Source: an uncultured bacterium
GTDB taxonomy: Bacteria; Bacteroidota; Ignavibacteria; Kapaibacteriales; UBA4661
DNA: 64,000 nucleotides
Direction of reading: 5' to 3'
NCBI GenBank assembly: GCA_937899715.1
Contig: CALCNX010000031.1
Location: forward strand, 65,662-129,661
Numbering within the stretch: the stretch's first letter is position 1; each line of letters opens with the position of its first letter. The translations under genes were made by a program, and so were the position numbers. The notes beneath the pieces were generated by a model. That model did no database searches and was not told where the DNA came from. It was given only the letters and a program-made list of their open reading frames with translations. This document shows, one piece after another, positions 1-7,561 of this stretch.

Positions 1-2
1 TG

Positions 3-527
3 CGCGGTCCCATGCAAGCGGGCTACTTGAACACATTCATTGAGCAAATTGAGTGGGGAGCACTTGACTACTTGATTTTCGACCTTCCTCCGGGTACGGG
101 CGATATTCAGCTCACTATGGCACAGCGCGTACCGCTCACGGGTGCGGTCATTGTTACCACCCCGCAAAATCTGGCATTGGCGGATGTGCGTCGCGGAATT
201 TCGATGTTCAACCGTGTGAATATACCGACGCTGGGCGTGATTGAGAACATGAGTTATTACGTGCTGCCGGACGGTTCGCGTGACTATATCTTCGGGCAGG
301 GCGGCGGCGAAAAAATTGCCAAAGAAATGAACGCGCCGTTTTTAGGCGAAGTACCGCTCAACATCAATATCCGCAAGGGCGGCGACGACGGTATGCCCGT
401 GGTGATGAACGACCACGCACCCTTGCAGCAACGCGCTATCATGGAACTTGCCGAAAAACTTGCCTCCGAAGTGCGCCGTCGTAGCGCCGCAGGAACGCAA
501 GCGCCAACGGTTCAGATTTCGATTTGA
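3..527 (+). CDS. mrp: Mrp/ApbC (NBP35) family Fe-S cluster carrier ATPase, C-terminal part
   Basis: The reading frame is open at the left edge of the window, so only the C-terminal ~174 residues are present. It begins RGPM, the tail of the Mrp signature, and continues with LDYLIFDLPPGTGD, the Walker-B-like/switch II segment of this deviant P-loop family, then VIVTTPQNLALADVRRG and GVIENMSYY, all diagnostic of Mrp. The Walker A loop and the DUF59 domain, if present, lie outside the window. Family role: cytosolic P-loop NTPase that holds and transfers [4Fe-4S] clusters to apoproteins. In many Mrp proteins a CxxC follows NMSYY; here the residues after it are VLPDGSRDYIFGQGGG with no cysteine, so this looks like the cysteine-poor variant. 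The tail is Arg/Ala-rich. The gene is followed by a palindromic repeat rather than a plain terminator. Confidence 0.9.
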   Translation, partial: RGPMQAGYLNTFIEQIEWGALDYLIFDLPPGTGDIQLTMAQRVPLTGAVIVTTPQNLALADVRRGISMFNRVNIPTLGVIENMSYYVLPDGSRDYIFGQGGGEKIAKEMNAPFLGEVPLNINIRKGGDDGMPVVMNDHAPLQQRAIMELAEKLASEVRRRSAAGTQAPTVQISI

Positions 528-596
528 AATGGCTTGATATGAAACTTTTTAACCGAAGTGCGGTTCTTACAAAAGTGAGGTTATGCTATTGCTGAC

Positions 597-731
597 AATT
601 CCCCTCTTTGGAACAAAGAGGGGTGTACGAGCGGCAGCGAGGACGGGGTGTTTCCGCACCTGCTGCTGCCGAACTACCCCGTCAGTTGACGCTTCGCTCA
701 ACTGCCACCCCTTCACAGGTGAAGGGGAATT
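597..731. repeat. MITE-like palindromic element, 135 bp
   Basis: The element starts AATTCCCCTC and ends AAGGGGAATT, giving near-perfect terminal inverted repeats. Inside are successive hairpins: CCCCTCTTT/AAAGAGGGG (601-623, 5-base loop), GACGGGGT/ACCCCGTC enclosing the centre, AGTTGA/TCAACT, and CCCCTTCAC/GTGAAGGGG (708-727, 2-base loop). It codes for nothing convincing. It fills most of the gap between the mrp-like gene and the DUF1800 gene and could act as a transcription barrier. Architecture and composition resemble short non-autonomous palindromic elements dispersed in many bacterial genomes; no other copy is seen in this window. Confidence 0.75.
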
Positions 732-806
732 TTGGAAAGCGGTAAGTATAGCTCCAAAATACACCCGGAGGAACGATGCAGGTTCTTTCCACTTAACTTT
801 TTTACT

Positions 807-2453
807 ATGACACGCCGTCATCTTTTCTCCATGCTTTTCAGCGATAATGCTGAACGGCAGTCTGCTATGCTGCGAGAGGAAAATCACCTCTCCACCGAAC
901 AAGAAGTTCTTACCACAAATGAGGAAGAGCCAATCGCCCCGGACAAAAACCGCCCTACGCTCCAAAGCGGTTTGGAGCCGTACACACAACCGCTCGACCG
1001 CAAGCGGGCATTGCACCTTGTTCGTCGCCTGAGTTTTGCACCTAGCTACACGCTTTTGAATCAGCTAATTGGCAAGACTGCTCCCGAAGCGCTTGCTATC
1101 GTACTTGGTACGACGGCAACAGTAGCAATCCCCACAAGCCTTCCGGGAACGTGGACAGACGACATCACCGAAAATCCCGACCGTGCCGATAACGACACTC
1201 GCAATCTGATTCGCGGGCGCTGGGGCAGCCAATTCGGAACGCTGCAAGCGTGGTGGACAAACCTCATGCTTGCCGACGGCTTTCCGGCACGGGAAAAATT
1301 GGTGCTGTTCTGGAGCGGACATTTTACGAGCGAGTTTTTCTTTGATGACGTTTACAACCCGCCTCAACTCTTGTTCCGCCAGAATCAAGCGCTGCGGAAG
1401 GACTGCCTAGGCGACTTCCGGCAACTTACCGAGGACATCACGTTAGACGGCGCAATGCTCAATTATTTGGGCGGAACGCTGAACAGCAAGGGCGCTCCGA
1501 ACGAAAATTTTGCCCGCGAACTGCTGGAGCTTTTCACTCTCGGCTTGGGACAATACACCGAGGGCGATGTAAAAGAAGCCGCACGAGCACTGACGGGCTG
1601 GCGTGCATCGCGCTTCAACGACGAGCCGCGTCCGAACGGGAATTTTAACACATACTTTCTGCCCTCCGCACACGACACAGGCGCAAAGCAGTTTCTGGGC
1701 GTAACTATTCCGGCACGAGATGCCGATTCCAACACGGAATTTCTTGTCCGCACAGGCGAGGTGAGGCGCTTAATCAACATCATCTTCGAGCAGCGTGGCG
1801 ATGCAGCGGCACGGTTTATCAGCACGAAACTCTATCGCTTTTTCGTCTATGCCAATCCCTCACGCACCGATGCCAACGTGATTCAGCAAATGGCAGACGT
1901 ATTCAAACGCTCGAACTATCAGATTTTGCCGCTCTTGCAAGCACTTTTCACCAGCGCACATTTTTACGACGATGCAAATATCGGCGTTCAAATCAAGACC
2001 CCGGCAGAGTTTGTCCTTGGCTTGGCACGTCAACTGGGCGTAAGCGCCGGAAACGCGGTCAGCACGATGAATTCTCTGGAACAGGTTCTGATGGATCCGC
2101 CCAACGTCGCGGGTTGGGATGGCTACCGCACGTGGTTAAGCACGAAAACGTATCCCCTGCGCGTTCAGTACGCACAAGCGCTTATTCGTGGCATGAGCAA
2201 TGATGCGCTCTCGGCGTGGGCACGGCAGTTCCCGCAGGCGGAGAATGTTCAATCTCTCGTCGGTGGCATCGTAGAGTTTCTTTTCCCAAAAGCACTCGCG
2301 GCAAGCCGCTTGCAGAACTATGTAAATGCGCTCTTGGCAGGCGCTCCCGATTACGAATGGGCAAGTATCCTCCGCGACAGCAATGCCGCCGGAACACGCC
2401 TCAAGGCACTGCTAACGATGATGACCAAAGCGCCGGATATGCACTTGTGCTAG
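807..2453 (+). CDS. DUF1800 family protein
   Basis: This 548-residue protein belongs to the DUF1800 family of unknown function. Signature blocks seen: HLVRRLSFAPSY near residue 70, REKLVLFWSGHFTSEF, the family hallmark NENFARELLELFTLG, EAARALTGWRA, and DPPNVAGWDGYRTWLS near the C-terminus. I place the start at the ATG at 807 because the open frame upstream runs into the palindromic element and is not protein-like; a second in-frame ATG lies at 831. No obvious signal peptide follows the chosen start. In many genomes DUF1800 genes are paired with a DUF1501 gene, but here the next gene is convergent and a hairpin follows at once, so the gene appears to stand alone. Biochemical role unknown. Confidence 0.85.
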   Translation: MTRRHLFSMLFSDNAERQSAMLREENHLSTEQEVLTTNEEEPIAPDKNRPTLQSGLEPYTQPLDRKRALHLVRRLSFAPSYTLLNQLIGKTAPEALAIVLGTTATVAIPTSLPGTWTDDITENPDRADNDTRNLIRGRWGSQFGTLQAWWTNLMLADGFPAREKLVLFWSGHFTSEFFFDDVYNPPQLLFRQNQALRKDCLGDFRQLTEDITLDGAMLNYLGGTLNSKGAPNENFARELLELFTLGLGQYTEGDVKEAARALTGWRASRFNDEPRPNGNFNTYFLPSAHDTGAKQFLGVTIPARDADSNTEFLVRTGEVRRLINIIFEQRGDAAARFISTKLYRFFVYANPSRTDANVIQQMADVFKRSNYQILPLLQALFTSAHFYDDANIGVQIKTPAEFVLGLARQLGVSAGNAVSTMNSLEQVLMDPPNVAGWDGYRTWLSTKTYPLRVQYAQALIRGMSNDALSAWARQFPQAENVQSLVGGIVEFLFPKALAASRLQNYVNALLAGAPDYEWASILRDSNAAGTRLKALLTMMTKAPDMHLC

Positions 2454-2477
2454 AGTATTTTCTAGGATAAGAACATT

Positions 2478-2524
2478 AAACACCTGATGGATGGCGCACT
2501 TGAGCTTTTATCCGTCAGGTGTTT
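2478..2524 (+). terminator. Terminator-like hairpin after the DUF1800 gene
   Basis: Arms 2478-2492 and 2510-2524 pair over 15 positions with one G-U wobble (AAACACCTGATGGAT against ATCCGTCAGGTGTTT), 25 bases past the stop codon. The A- and T-rich ends of the arms would let it serve both this gene and the convergent cyclase gene. Confidence 0.7.
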
Positions 2525-2563
2525 CTGTTTGAATAGTTCTCTGAGTAAAAACAGGAAACCGCC

Positions 2564-4645
2564 CTACTCAGATTGTACCAAAAAATACGTCTGCATCACG
2601 CCTTTACCCTTCACTTCCATTTGTTCGCGTTTCTCAAAAGTATAGACGGGCAATTGCTCATTAGAAGATTGGGCTTGAGCATCCGTTATCGCCTCGTACA
2701 CCGCTTGGGTACAGTGAATACGACCCGCTTCACCGTGAAATTCCATACGGCTGGCGATATTAACGGTATCGCCCCAAAGGTCGTACGCAAATTTTTTCGT
2801 GCCGATAACGCCCGCCACCACAGGTCCGGTGTGCATACCAATTCGCACACTCATCGTCATACTCATTCCTGCTGCGGTGCGTGCTACGGCACTTTGAATA
2901 GCAAAAGCCGCCTTCGCCACCCGCATACAATGGTCTTCCGAGCGTTTCGGTGCTCCGCCGACAAGCATATAGGAATCGCCAACTGTTTTAATTTTCTCCA
3001 GCCCGTTGGTTGTTGCGATTGCGTCTATATCGGAAAAAATGCTATCAAGCAAGGTAATAAGTTCCTCCGGCGAAAGAACGCTGGCGATTGTGGAGAAGCC
3101 CACAATATCAGCAAAAAGTACCGTTACTGATTCATAGCGATCTGCAATAACGCCTTCACCGCGCTTGAGGCGCGCCACAATCGGCGCAGGCAAAGTATTC
3201 CGCAAAAGCCGCTCTGACTCTTCGTGCGCTTCGGCAAGCTCGTGATTTTTTTTACTCAGTTCTGTTTCTACCCGCTTGCGATAGCGGATTCTGCCCCAAA
3301 GCGCCCCCACGAGCGCAATGGTAAGCACGCCAACAGCACTAAGGCTATAAATGATGATATTCGTGCGCTGCAATTCGAGACTTTGCACCTGTTTTTCTCG
3401 CTCCAAGAGCTGTATGCGCTGCTCCTGTGCTTCTTGCTCGTACTTGGAGTTCAGGTCAGCGGTTTTGCGGGCGACTTCCTCATTGAAAATTGAATCTTTC
3501 ATAGCCGTATAAAGCCGAAAATAAACATAGGAGAGATTCTGATTGCCCTGCGCTTCGTGAATATCAGCAAGCGTTTGGTAAGCGTTCCGCAAGTCAACCT
3601 TTGCACCAATCCCCCGTGCAACGCTGATACAGCGCTCGGCGTAGCGCATAGCTTCTTTGAAGTTTCGCTGCTTAAAGTGCGTTTGGGCAATATCACTCAA
3701 CGCTGTGGCAATACCGGGCTGAAAAGCAAGTTCTTCCTGCAATGCTAAGGCACGCGCAAAGAACGCGAGTGCACCGTCATACTTTGCTTGTTGCCGATAG
3801 ATAATGCCAAGTCCGTTCAGTGCCAGAGCGCTTCCCTGCTTGTCTTGAAGCTCTTCTTTCAGACGGAGCGAGCGTTCATAAACTACAAGGGCACTATCGA
3901 AACGCTGTTCGGTACGATATGCAACACCGAGGTCGTTGAGAACAATCGAAAGCAGGCGCTTATCATGCACGGAGTCAGCAAGATGGAGCGCACGAAAGAG
4001 GGCTTGAAAGGCACGCTCGGTATTGCCCTGCCGTATATGTACAATACCAAGATTATCCAGCGCCGAAGCCGCTCCACGCGCATCATTACGTTGCTCGGAA
4101 ATGCGCAGCGCCTTCAGCAGCGCATCCAGAGCGCGGTCTAAGTTACCCTGCCGCACATAGACAATGCCAATACCATTCCAAGCCTGCCCAATGAGCGTAT
4201 TGCTGTGAATCTGCTCACCGACCGACAGCGCACGCTGCAAGAAGCCCAACGCACGATTGTAGTCACCCAGATTGCGGTAGATATTCCCCAAATTCACAAG
4301 TGCCTCTCCAAGCCCTTTTTTGTAGTCAATTTTTTCCGCACGCCCTAGCGCTTCGTGGGCAAACTTCAAGGCGGAGTCGGCGTTACGAGAGCGATATTCT
4401 TGAGCAAGTGTGTTGAGAACATTGATAGCGGACGTGTCGTGATGGCGCTCTGAAGACATTTTCACCAGCAGCGACTTGAGTGAATCCACATTCGGCGGCA
4501 GAAAAGAAAGACTTTTTGCCGAGAGAGGTTTTGCACCGGAGAAAACAACGAAAAAGAGAACACACAGAAACAGCAAACGCGCATTGGCAGTGGGAACAAC
4601 CAAGCGCGGCAAACAACGAGAGGAGCGAGAAAAGAGTAGATTCAT
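2564..4645 (-). CDS. TPR-domain class III adenylate cyclase, membrane-anchored
   Basis: About 693 residues. The N-terminus is a signal/anchor segment (LLFLCVLFFVVFSGA), followed by about eight tetratricopeptide repeats (for example ALVNLGNIYRNLGDYNRAL and ALNGLGIIYRQQAKYDGAL), a coiled coil, a transmembrane helix (IIIYSLSAVGVLTIALVGAL) and a C-terminal class III nucleotide cyclase domain. Catalytic features are complete: metal Asp in VTVLFADIVGFS and in TVGDSYM, Lys of EKIKTVGDSY and Asp of YDLWGDTVN (the Lys/Asp pair that reads adenine), and Asn and Arg of NIASRM. It should therefore make cAMP in the cytoplasm, with the TPR part outside the membrane as sensor or docking surface. The ATG at 4645 is preferred over the longer open frame because it starts the signal segment directly. 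No cAMP-binding regulator is seen nearby. Confidence 0.88.
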   Translation of the reverse strand: MNLLFSRSSRCLPRLVVPTANARLLFLCVLFFVVFSGAKPLSAKSLSFLPPNVDSLKSLLVKMSSERHHDTSAINVLNTLAQEYRSRNADSALKFAHEALGRAEKIDYKKGLGEALVNLGNIYRNLGDYNRALGFLQRALSVGEQIHSNTLIGQAWNGIGIVYVRQGNLDRALDALLKALRISEQRNDARGAASALDNLGIVHIRQGNTERAFQALFRALHLADSVHDKRLLSIVLNDLGVAYRTEQRFDSALVVYERSLRLKEELQDKQGSALALNGLGIIYRQQAKYDGALAFFARALALQEELAFQPGIATALSDIAQTHFKQRNFKEAMRYAERCISVARGIGAKVDLRNAYQTLADIHEAQGNQNLSYVYFRLYTAMKDSIFNEEVARKTADLNSKYEQEAQEQRIQLLEREKQVQSLELQRTNIIIYSLSAVGVLTIALVGALWGRIRYRKRVETELSKKNHELAEAHEESERLLRNTLPAPIVARLKRGEGVIADRYESVTVLFADIVGFSTIASVLSPEELITLLDSIFSDIDAIATTNGLEKIKTVGDSYMLVGGAPKRSEDHCMRVAKAAFAIQSAVARTAAGMSMTMSVRIGMHTGPVVAGVIGTKKFAYDLWGDTVNIASRMEFHGEAGRIHCTQAVYEAITDAQAQSSNEQLPVYTFEKREQMEVKGKGVMQTYFLVQSE

Positions 4646-4767
4646 GCGGAAATACCCTAGAAACGACGTACAATGAAAAATCCTGCATACTGCAAATTGG
4701 AGATATTTTTCCACGAAGACAAACAATAATTGCTGAGAATATCGCTGACAGAGAACTTTCAAAAGAA

Positions 4768-4805
4768 AACGCGCTTTGGAGCAATTTTCTGAACCAAAGC
4801 GCGTT
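4768..4805 (-). terminator. Rho-independent terminator of the 31-residue basic protein gene
   Basis: Perfect 12-bp stem (AACGCGCTTTGG / CCAAAGCGCGTT, extendable by one pair) with a 14-base loop. On the minus strand it is followed by a T-rich run. It separates the small gene from the cyclase gene downstream. Confidence 0.8.
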
Positions 4806-4851
4806 TGCAAGTCTATTGGCGAGCGCCAATGAATACTTATCGTGTATTTAC

Positions 4852-4947
4852 TTACCGTTTTTTCTTTTTATGACGGTTTTTCCGCAAGCGTTTTTTGCGC
4901 TTGTGTGTTGCCATTTTATGGCGTTTACGTTTTTTTCCGCAAGGCAT
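4852..4947 (-). CDS. 31-residue AURKAIP1/COX24-domain basic protein
   Basis: This tiny gene encodes 31 residues beginning MPCGKKRKRHKMATHKRKK and ending in a Lys/Arg/His-rich tail; 22 residues are Lys, Arg or His. The PxGKKRKRHKMATHKRKKR core is the signature of the bacterial AURKAIP1/COX24-type protein of Bacteroidota and Chlorobiota, a very short basic protein thought to associate with the ribosome. A GAGGAA ribosome site sits 8 bases upstream of the ATG, and a strong terminator follows, so it is a single-gene unit. It is too short for usual ORF cut-offs. Function is by family resemblance; the reading itself is unambiguous. Confidence 0.9.
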   Translation of the reverse strand: MPCGKKRKRHKMATHKRKKRLRKNRHKKKKR

Positions 4948-5064
4948 AGCGGTTCCTCAAAAAGTGTGAGACAATTGTTAATTATGAGTCAAGTTTCATG
5001 GTTTGTGCAAGCAACGATCACGTTTTACTCACGTGCAGAGGCAGATTCGGCAATCAAAACTGTA

Positions 5065-5850
5065 TTACGAGCCTTGACTATTTGACACAATTCCTTTGAT
5101 AATTTCCTGTGCGCTTTTTGCAGCTTCCGATTCGGGAGCAACTTCAATACACTTCTCGAACCATTGCTTTGCTGTTTTGAAGTCTTTTTTGCCGTAATAA
5201 ATCACCCCTAAATTGTAAAGTGCTTCCACGCGCTTTGGTTCATAGTCCAGAGCAAGTTTCGTCTCTGCGATTGCTTCATCCTCGCGCCCTTGACGGAGAA
5301 TGGTGTAAGCGTAATCTATGCGTGCAGCAACATCTTTGGGATTAAATTCCTTCAGGTAGCGAGAATAATACTGCTCGGCTTGAAAAAAAGCACCTGCATC
5401 GTACCACGCATTTGCCATTCGCACGACCAGTCCGCCATTCTTGGGGTCTTTCGCTAGGGAATCGCGTACATCGGCAATACGTTGCTGCATTTCGGGCGTT
5501 ACTTTGCTCATCGGATTACCACTTGAAGCAGAACCTGCTTGGCTGTCAGCGCCGGATTGTGCGGCATTTTGCGAAGCGGCATTGGCAGGCGGTGTTGGCT
5601 TATCAAGCACCAATCGAGTAATGCCAAAGGACGCGCTACCCAGAGCAATCACCGTCACAGTTGCAAACACCAGTAATTTTGAGCCGCCGAAGGGAGTGTT
5701 AGCAGCGCTGCTTTGCGAGTGAGTATATTGCGCAGCACCACAAGAGGCACAAAACTGGAGGGCAACTTCATTCGCGCCATCGGCTTGCTTACGAGCACCG
5801 CAGGTGGTACAAAAGCGCTCTAATGGTTGCTGTGGGGAAGGTGATGCCAT
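5065..5850 (-). CDS. Zinc-ribbon, single-pass membrane, TPR protein
   Basis: About 261 residues. The N-terminal 45 residues contain two CxxC knuckles (FCTTCGARK and FCASCGAAQ), a zinc ribbon. Then comes a linker, one transmembrane helix (LLVFATVTVIALGSASFGIT), an Ala/Ser/Gln-rich stretch, and three TPR-like units (ARIDYAYTILRQGREDEAIAE, EALYNLGVIYYGKKDFKTAKQW) to the end. The start is set at the ATG at 5850, just before the ribbon; a TTG at 5934 would add 28 residues of non-conserved character. Topology suggests a cytoplasmic ribbon and a periplasmic TPR domain. Likely a scaffold in envelope assembly or signalling; the specific role is unknown. Confidence 0.8.
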   Translation of the reverse strand: MASPSPQQPLERFCTTCGARKQADGANEVALQFCASCGAAQYTHSQSSAANTPFGGSKLLVFATVTVIALGSASFGITRLVLDKPTPPANAASQNAAQSGADSQAGSASSGNPMSKVTPEMQQRIADVRDSLAKDPKNGGLVVRMANAWYDAGAFFQAEQYYSRYLKEFNPKDVAARIDYAYTILRQGREDEAIAETKLALDYEPKRVEALYNLGVIYYGKKDFKTAKQWFEKCIEVAPESEAAKSAQEIIKGIVSNSQGS

Positions 5851-6030
5851 AGACGGGTCGGGGTAATCTGGGTGTTGTAATGAAACACTGACAAAGTGCT
5901 GAATTTGGGTTATACTTTCAATCAATATTTTCAATCAAATGATAGTTGTAACCAAACTCAGCACCTATCAAGAATGAACGTGTATCAATGTTTTCCTTAC
6001 GTTTTTTACGACTTTTCTTACAACGTTATC

Positions 6031-6384
6031 TTATGCCAATGCCGGAGCGGCTTTACGGGCGCTTTTGAGAACGCCGTTTTTGCCTTTGCCGGACTTCAAG
6101 TTCGCATCCACGCGAGCGCGGAGTTTACGCGAGACTTTGAACGTCGGCACAAATCGCTCGTCCAGTTCGACCGGCTCACCGGTGCGGGGGTTGCGTGCGG
6201 CGCGGGGACGACGTTTTTTCACGGCAAAAACACCGAAATCACGAAGTTCGATGCGCTCACCATCGGCAAGTGCTTCCCCGACGGTCTTGAGGAATCCGTC
6301 CACAACTGCGTCTGTTTCTACTTTGGTCATGCCGGTTGCGTGAGCGATTCTTTCCACAATATCGGCTTTGGTCATGCTTTTCAT
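6031..6384 (-). CDS. hup: HU/IHF family DNA-binding protein
   Basis: 117 residues. Residues 4-93 are a full HU fold: MTKADIVERIAHATGMTK, then LADGERIELRDFGVFAVKKRRPRAARNPRTGEPVEL, containing the GxFxV..R.aRxGRNPxTGE arm that inserts into the minor groove. Beyond the normal HU end there is a ~25-residue extension rich in Lys, Ala and Gly, reminiscent of histone-like tails. Start is taken at 6384 (MKSMTKAD); the ATG three codons later is equally possible and neither has a strong ribosome site. Nucleoid-associated, bends DNA. Divergent from secG. Confidence 0.92.
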   Translation of the reverse strand: MKSMTKADIVERIAHATGMTKVETDAVVDGFLKTVGEALADGERIELRDFGVFAVKKRRPRAARNPRTGEPVELDERFVPTFKVSRKLRARVDANLKSGKGKNGVLKSARKAAPALA

Positions 6385-6764
6385 AAATGCGTACGAAGAG
6401 GTTTTGAAACAAATGAAAGATGTCTGTACGACACTGAGTTAAATCTCTTTATTGCTGCTACTGATTGCTAAATTCTATGCCCTCCATAATTATCTATCAT
6501 ACAACTGCTATGCAGGACAACAAAGTGATACCGGAGCAATACTTTCAACAAAATGAGCAGAATACAGCCGACTAAAATACAAAAAATCCGACTAAAAAGC
6601 GAGTGCTGACCAAAAAAAATGTTGGTTCATTGTCGAAAGCATCGTAAATTTGTGATTCTCTACCGTAAATTCTGCTTTGTGCGATGGATTTGTATTGATA
6701 GAGAACTTCCAACCTTGTAACTCCCTGATTTGTTTTTAGCTTTCTCACTTTAATTCAAGAGATT
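6385..6764. other. Divergent intergenic region hup / secG
   Basis: 380 AT-rich bases between two divergent housekeeping genes. I see no tRNA, no strong hairpin and no convincing ORF. It should hold both promoters, but no promoter match is good enough to mark. Confidence 0.5.
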
Positions 6765-7166
6765 ATGTTTGTTTTCATGTGTATTCTTCTTGCGCTGGCG
6801 GGTATCCTGCTTGTCGCTGCCGTTCTTATTCAGCCGGGCAAAGGCTCAGGCTTAACGGCTGGTATGGGCGGCGTATCGGGGCAGATTTCCGGTATGTTCG
6901 GCGCACGCCGCACGGCGGATTTTCTCCAAAAATTTACCATTGGTCTTGCTCTGGCTATTTTGCTCCTTACGGTGGTAACAAATAAATTTTTCCTTTCCAC
7001 CCCGACCGTCGGTAGCGCAGACGAACGCGCTCCGATTACAACTGGTGCGGCAAAACCTGCTCCGCAGCCTATCCCGCAAGGCGCAGCACCGCAGCAAGCG
7101 GCTCCGCAAGGACAGCAACCTGCTCAAGCACAGCCGCAACAGCAAGCACAGCCTCAGAAAAAATAA
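6765..7166 (+). CDS. secG: Preprotein translocase subunit SecG
   Basis: 133 residues. Two transmembrane helices (FMCILLALAGILLVAAVLIQ and TIGLALAILLLTVVTNKFF) flank the conserved cytoplasmic loop PGKGSGLTAGMGG..GMFGARRTADFLQK, which is the SecG signature. SecG is the accessory membrane subunit of SecYEG that assists SecA-driven export. The C-terminal ~40 residues are almost only Gln, Pro and Ala, an unusual low-complexity tail beyond the usual SecG length. A single-gene unit closed by a strong terminator. Confidence 0.93.
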   Translation: MFVFMCILLALAGILLVAAVLIQPGKGSGLTAGMGGVSGQISGMFGARRTADFLQKFTIGLALAILLLTVVTNKFFLSTPTVGSADERAPITTGAAKPAPQPIPQGAAPQQAAPQGQQPAQAQPQQQAQPQKK

Positions 7167-7206
7167 TATTGCCGTGTCGCCTCGCCGACACCACAAGAAC
7201 GCTTTC

Positions 7207-7241
7207 AAAGCGGGAAATGCATATCATTTCCCGCTTTTTTT
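7207..7241 (+). terminator. Rho-independent terminator of secG
   Basis: Stem AAAGCGGGAAATG / CATTTCCCGCTTT (13 bp) with a 5-base loop, followed by T4 after the arm. Textbook form. Confidence 0.92.
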
Positions 7242-7561
7242 GTGCCTTCGTCATCGCTCGATCATCGTTTGATTCGCTCGTACTCTATAATTATCAACAT
7301 CTTACAAGTAATACAAAAAGGCGATAACGGAATAAAATACTTGCCCAAAATTTATATGTGTAAAAAATTGACATTTTGACTATATTCACTAGCCGTGTGC
7401 AGCCAAGAGGAGTCCGTTCACAACGTAGTAAATGAGCACACGCCGATAGGTATTTGCCAAATGCTCTGCCATAAAATAATGTTATCACGACCAATGCAAC
7501 AATAGCAGTGTCGCTATTGAGCCACTATTTGCACACTTTTTCATCCATTCTGGAGGGACGT
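7242..7561. other. Upstream region of a TonB receptor gene
   Basis: 320 bases with no gene I can support. A small inverted repeat, CAATAGC-agtgtc-GCTATTG (7500-7519), lies about 40 bases before the start codon and could be an operator. A GGAGGG ribosome site is at 7552-7557. Confidence 0.4.

Noticed and set aside
4480..5085. 201-residue plus-strand open frame spanning the cyclase start and the small basic gene
   Set aside because: It runs through a terminator hairpin and antisense to the COX24-type gene; not protein-like.
5896..6471. 191-residue plus-strand open frame
   Set aside because: Shadow of the HU gene, whose fold is unmistakable on the other strand.
7367..7395. TTGACA with a downstream TATA-like stretch as a sigma-70 promoter for the TonB gene
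   Set aside because: No good -10 at 17 bp, and Bacteroidota-type promoters differ from this consensus; not supportable.
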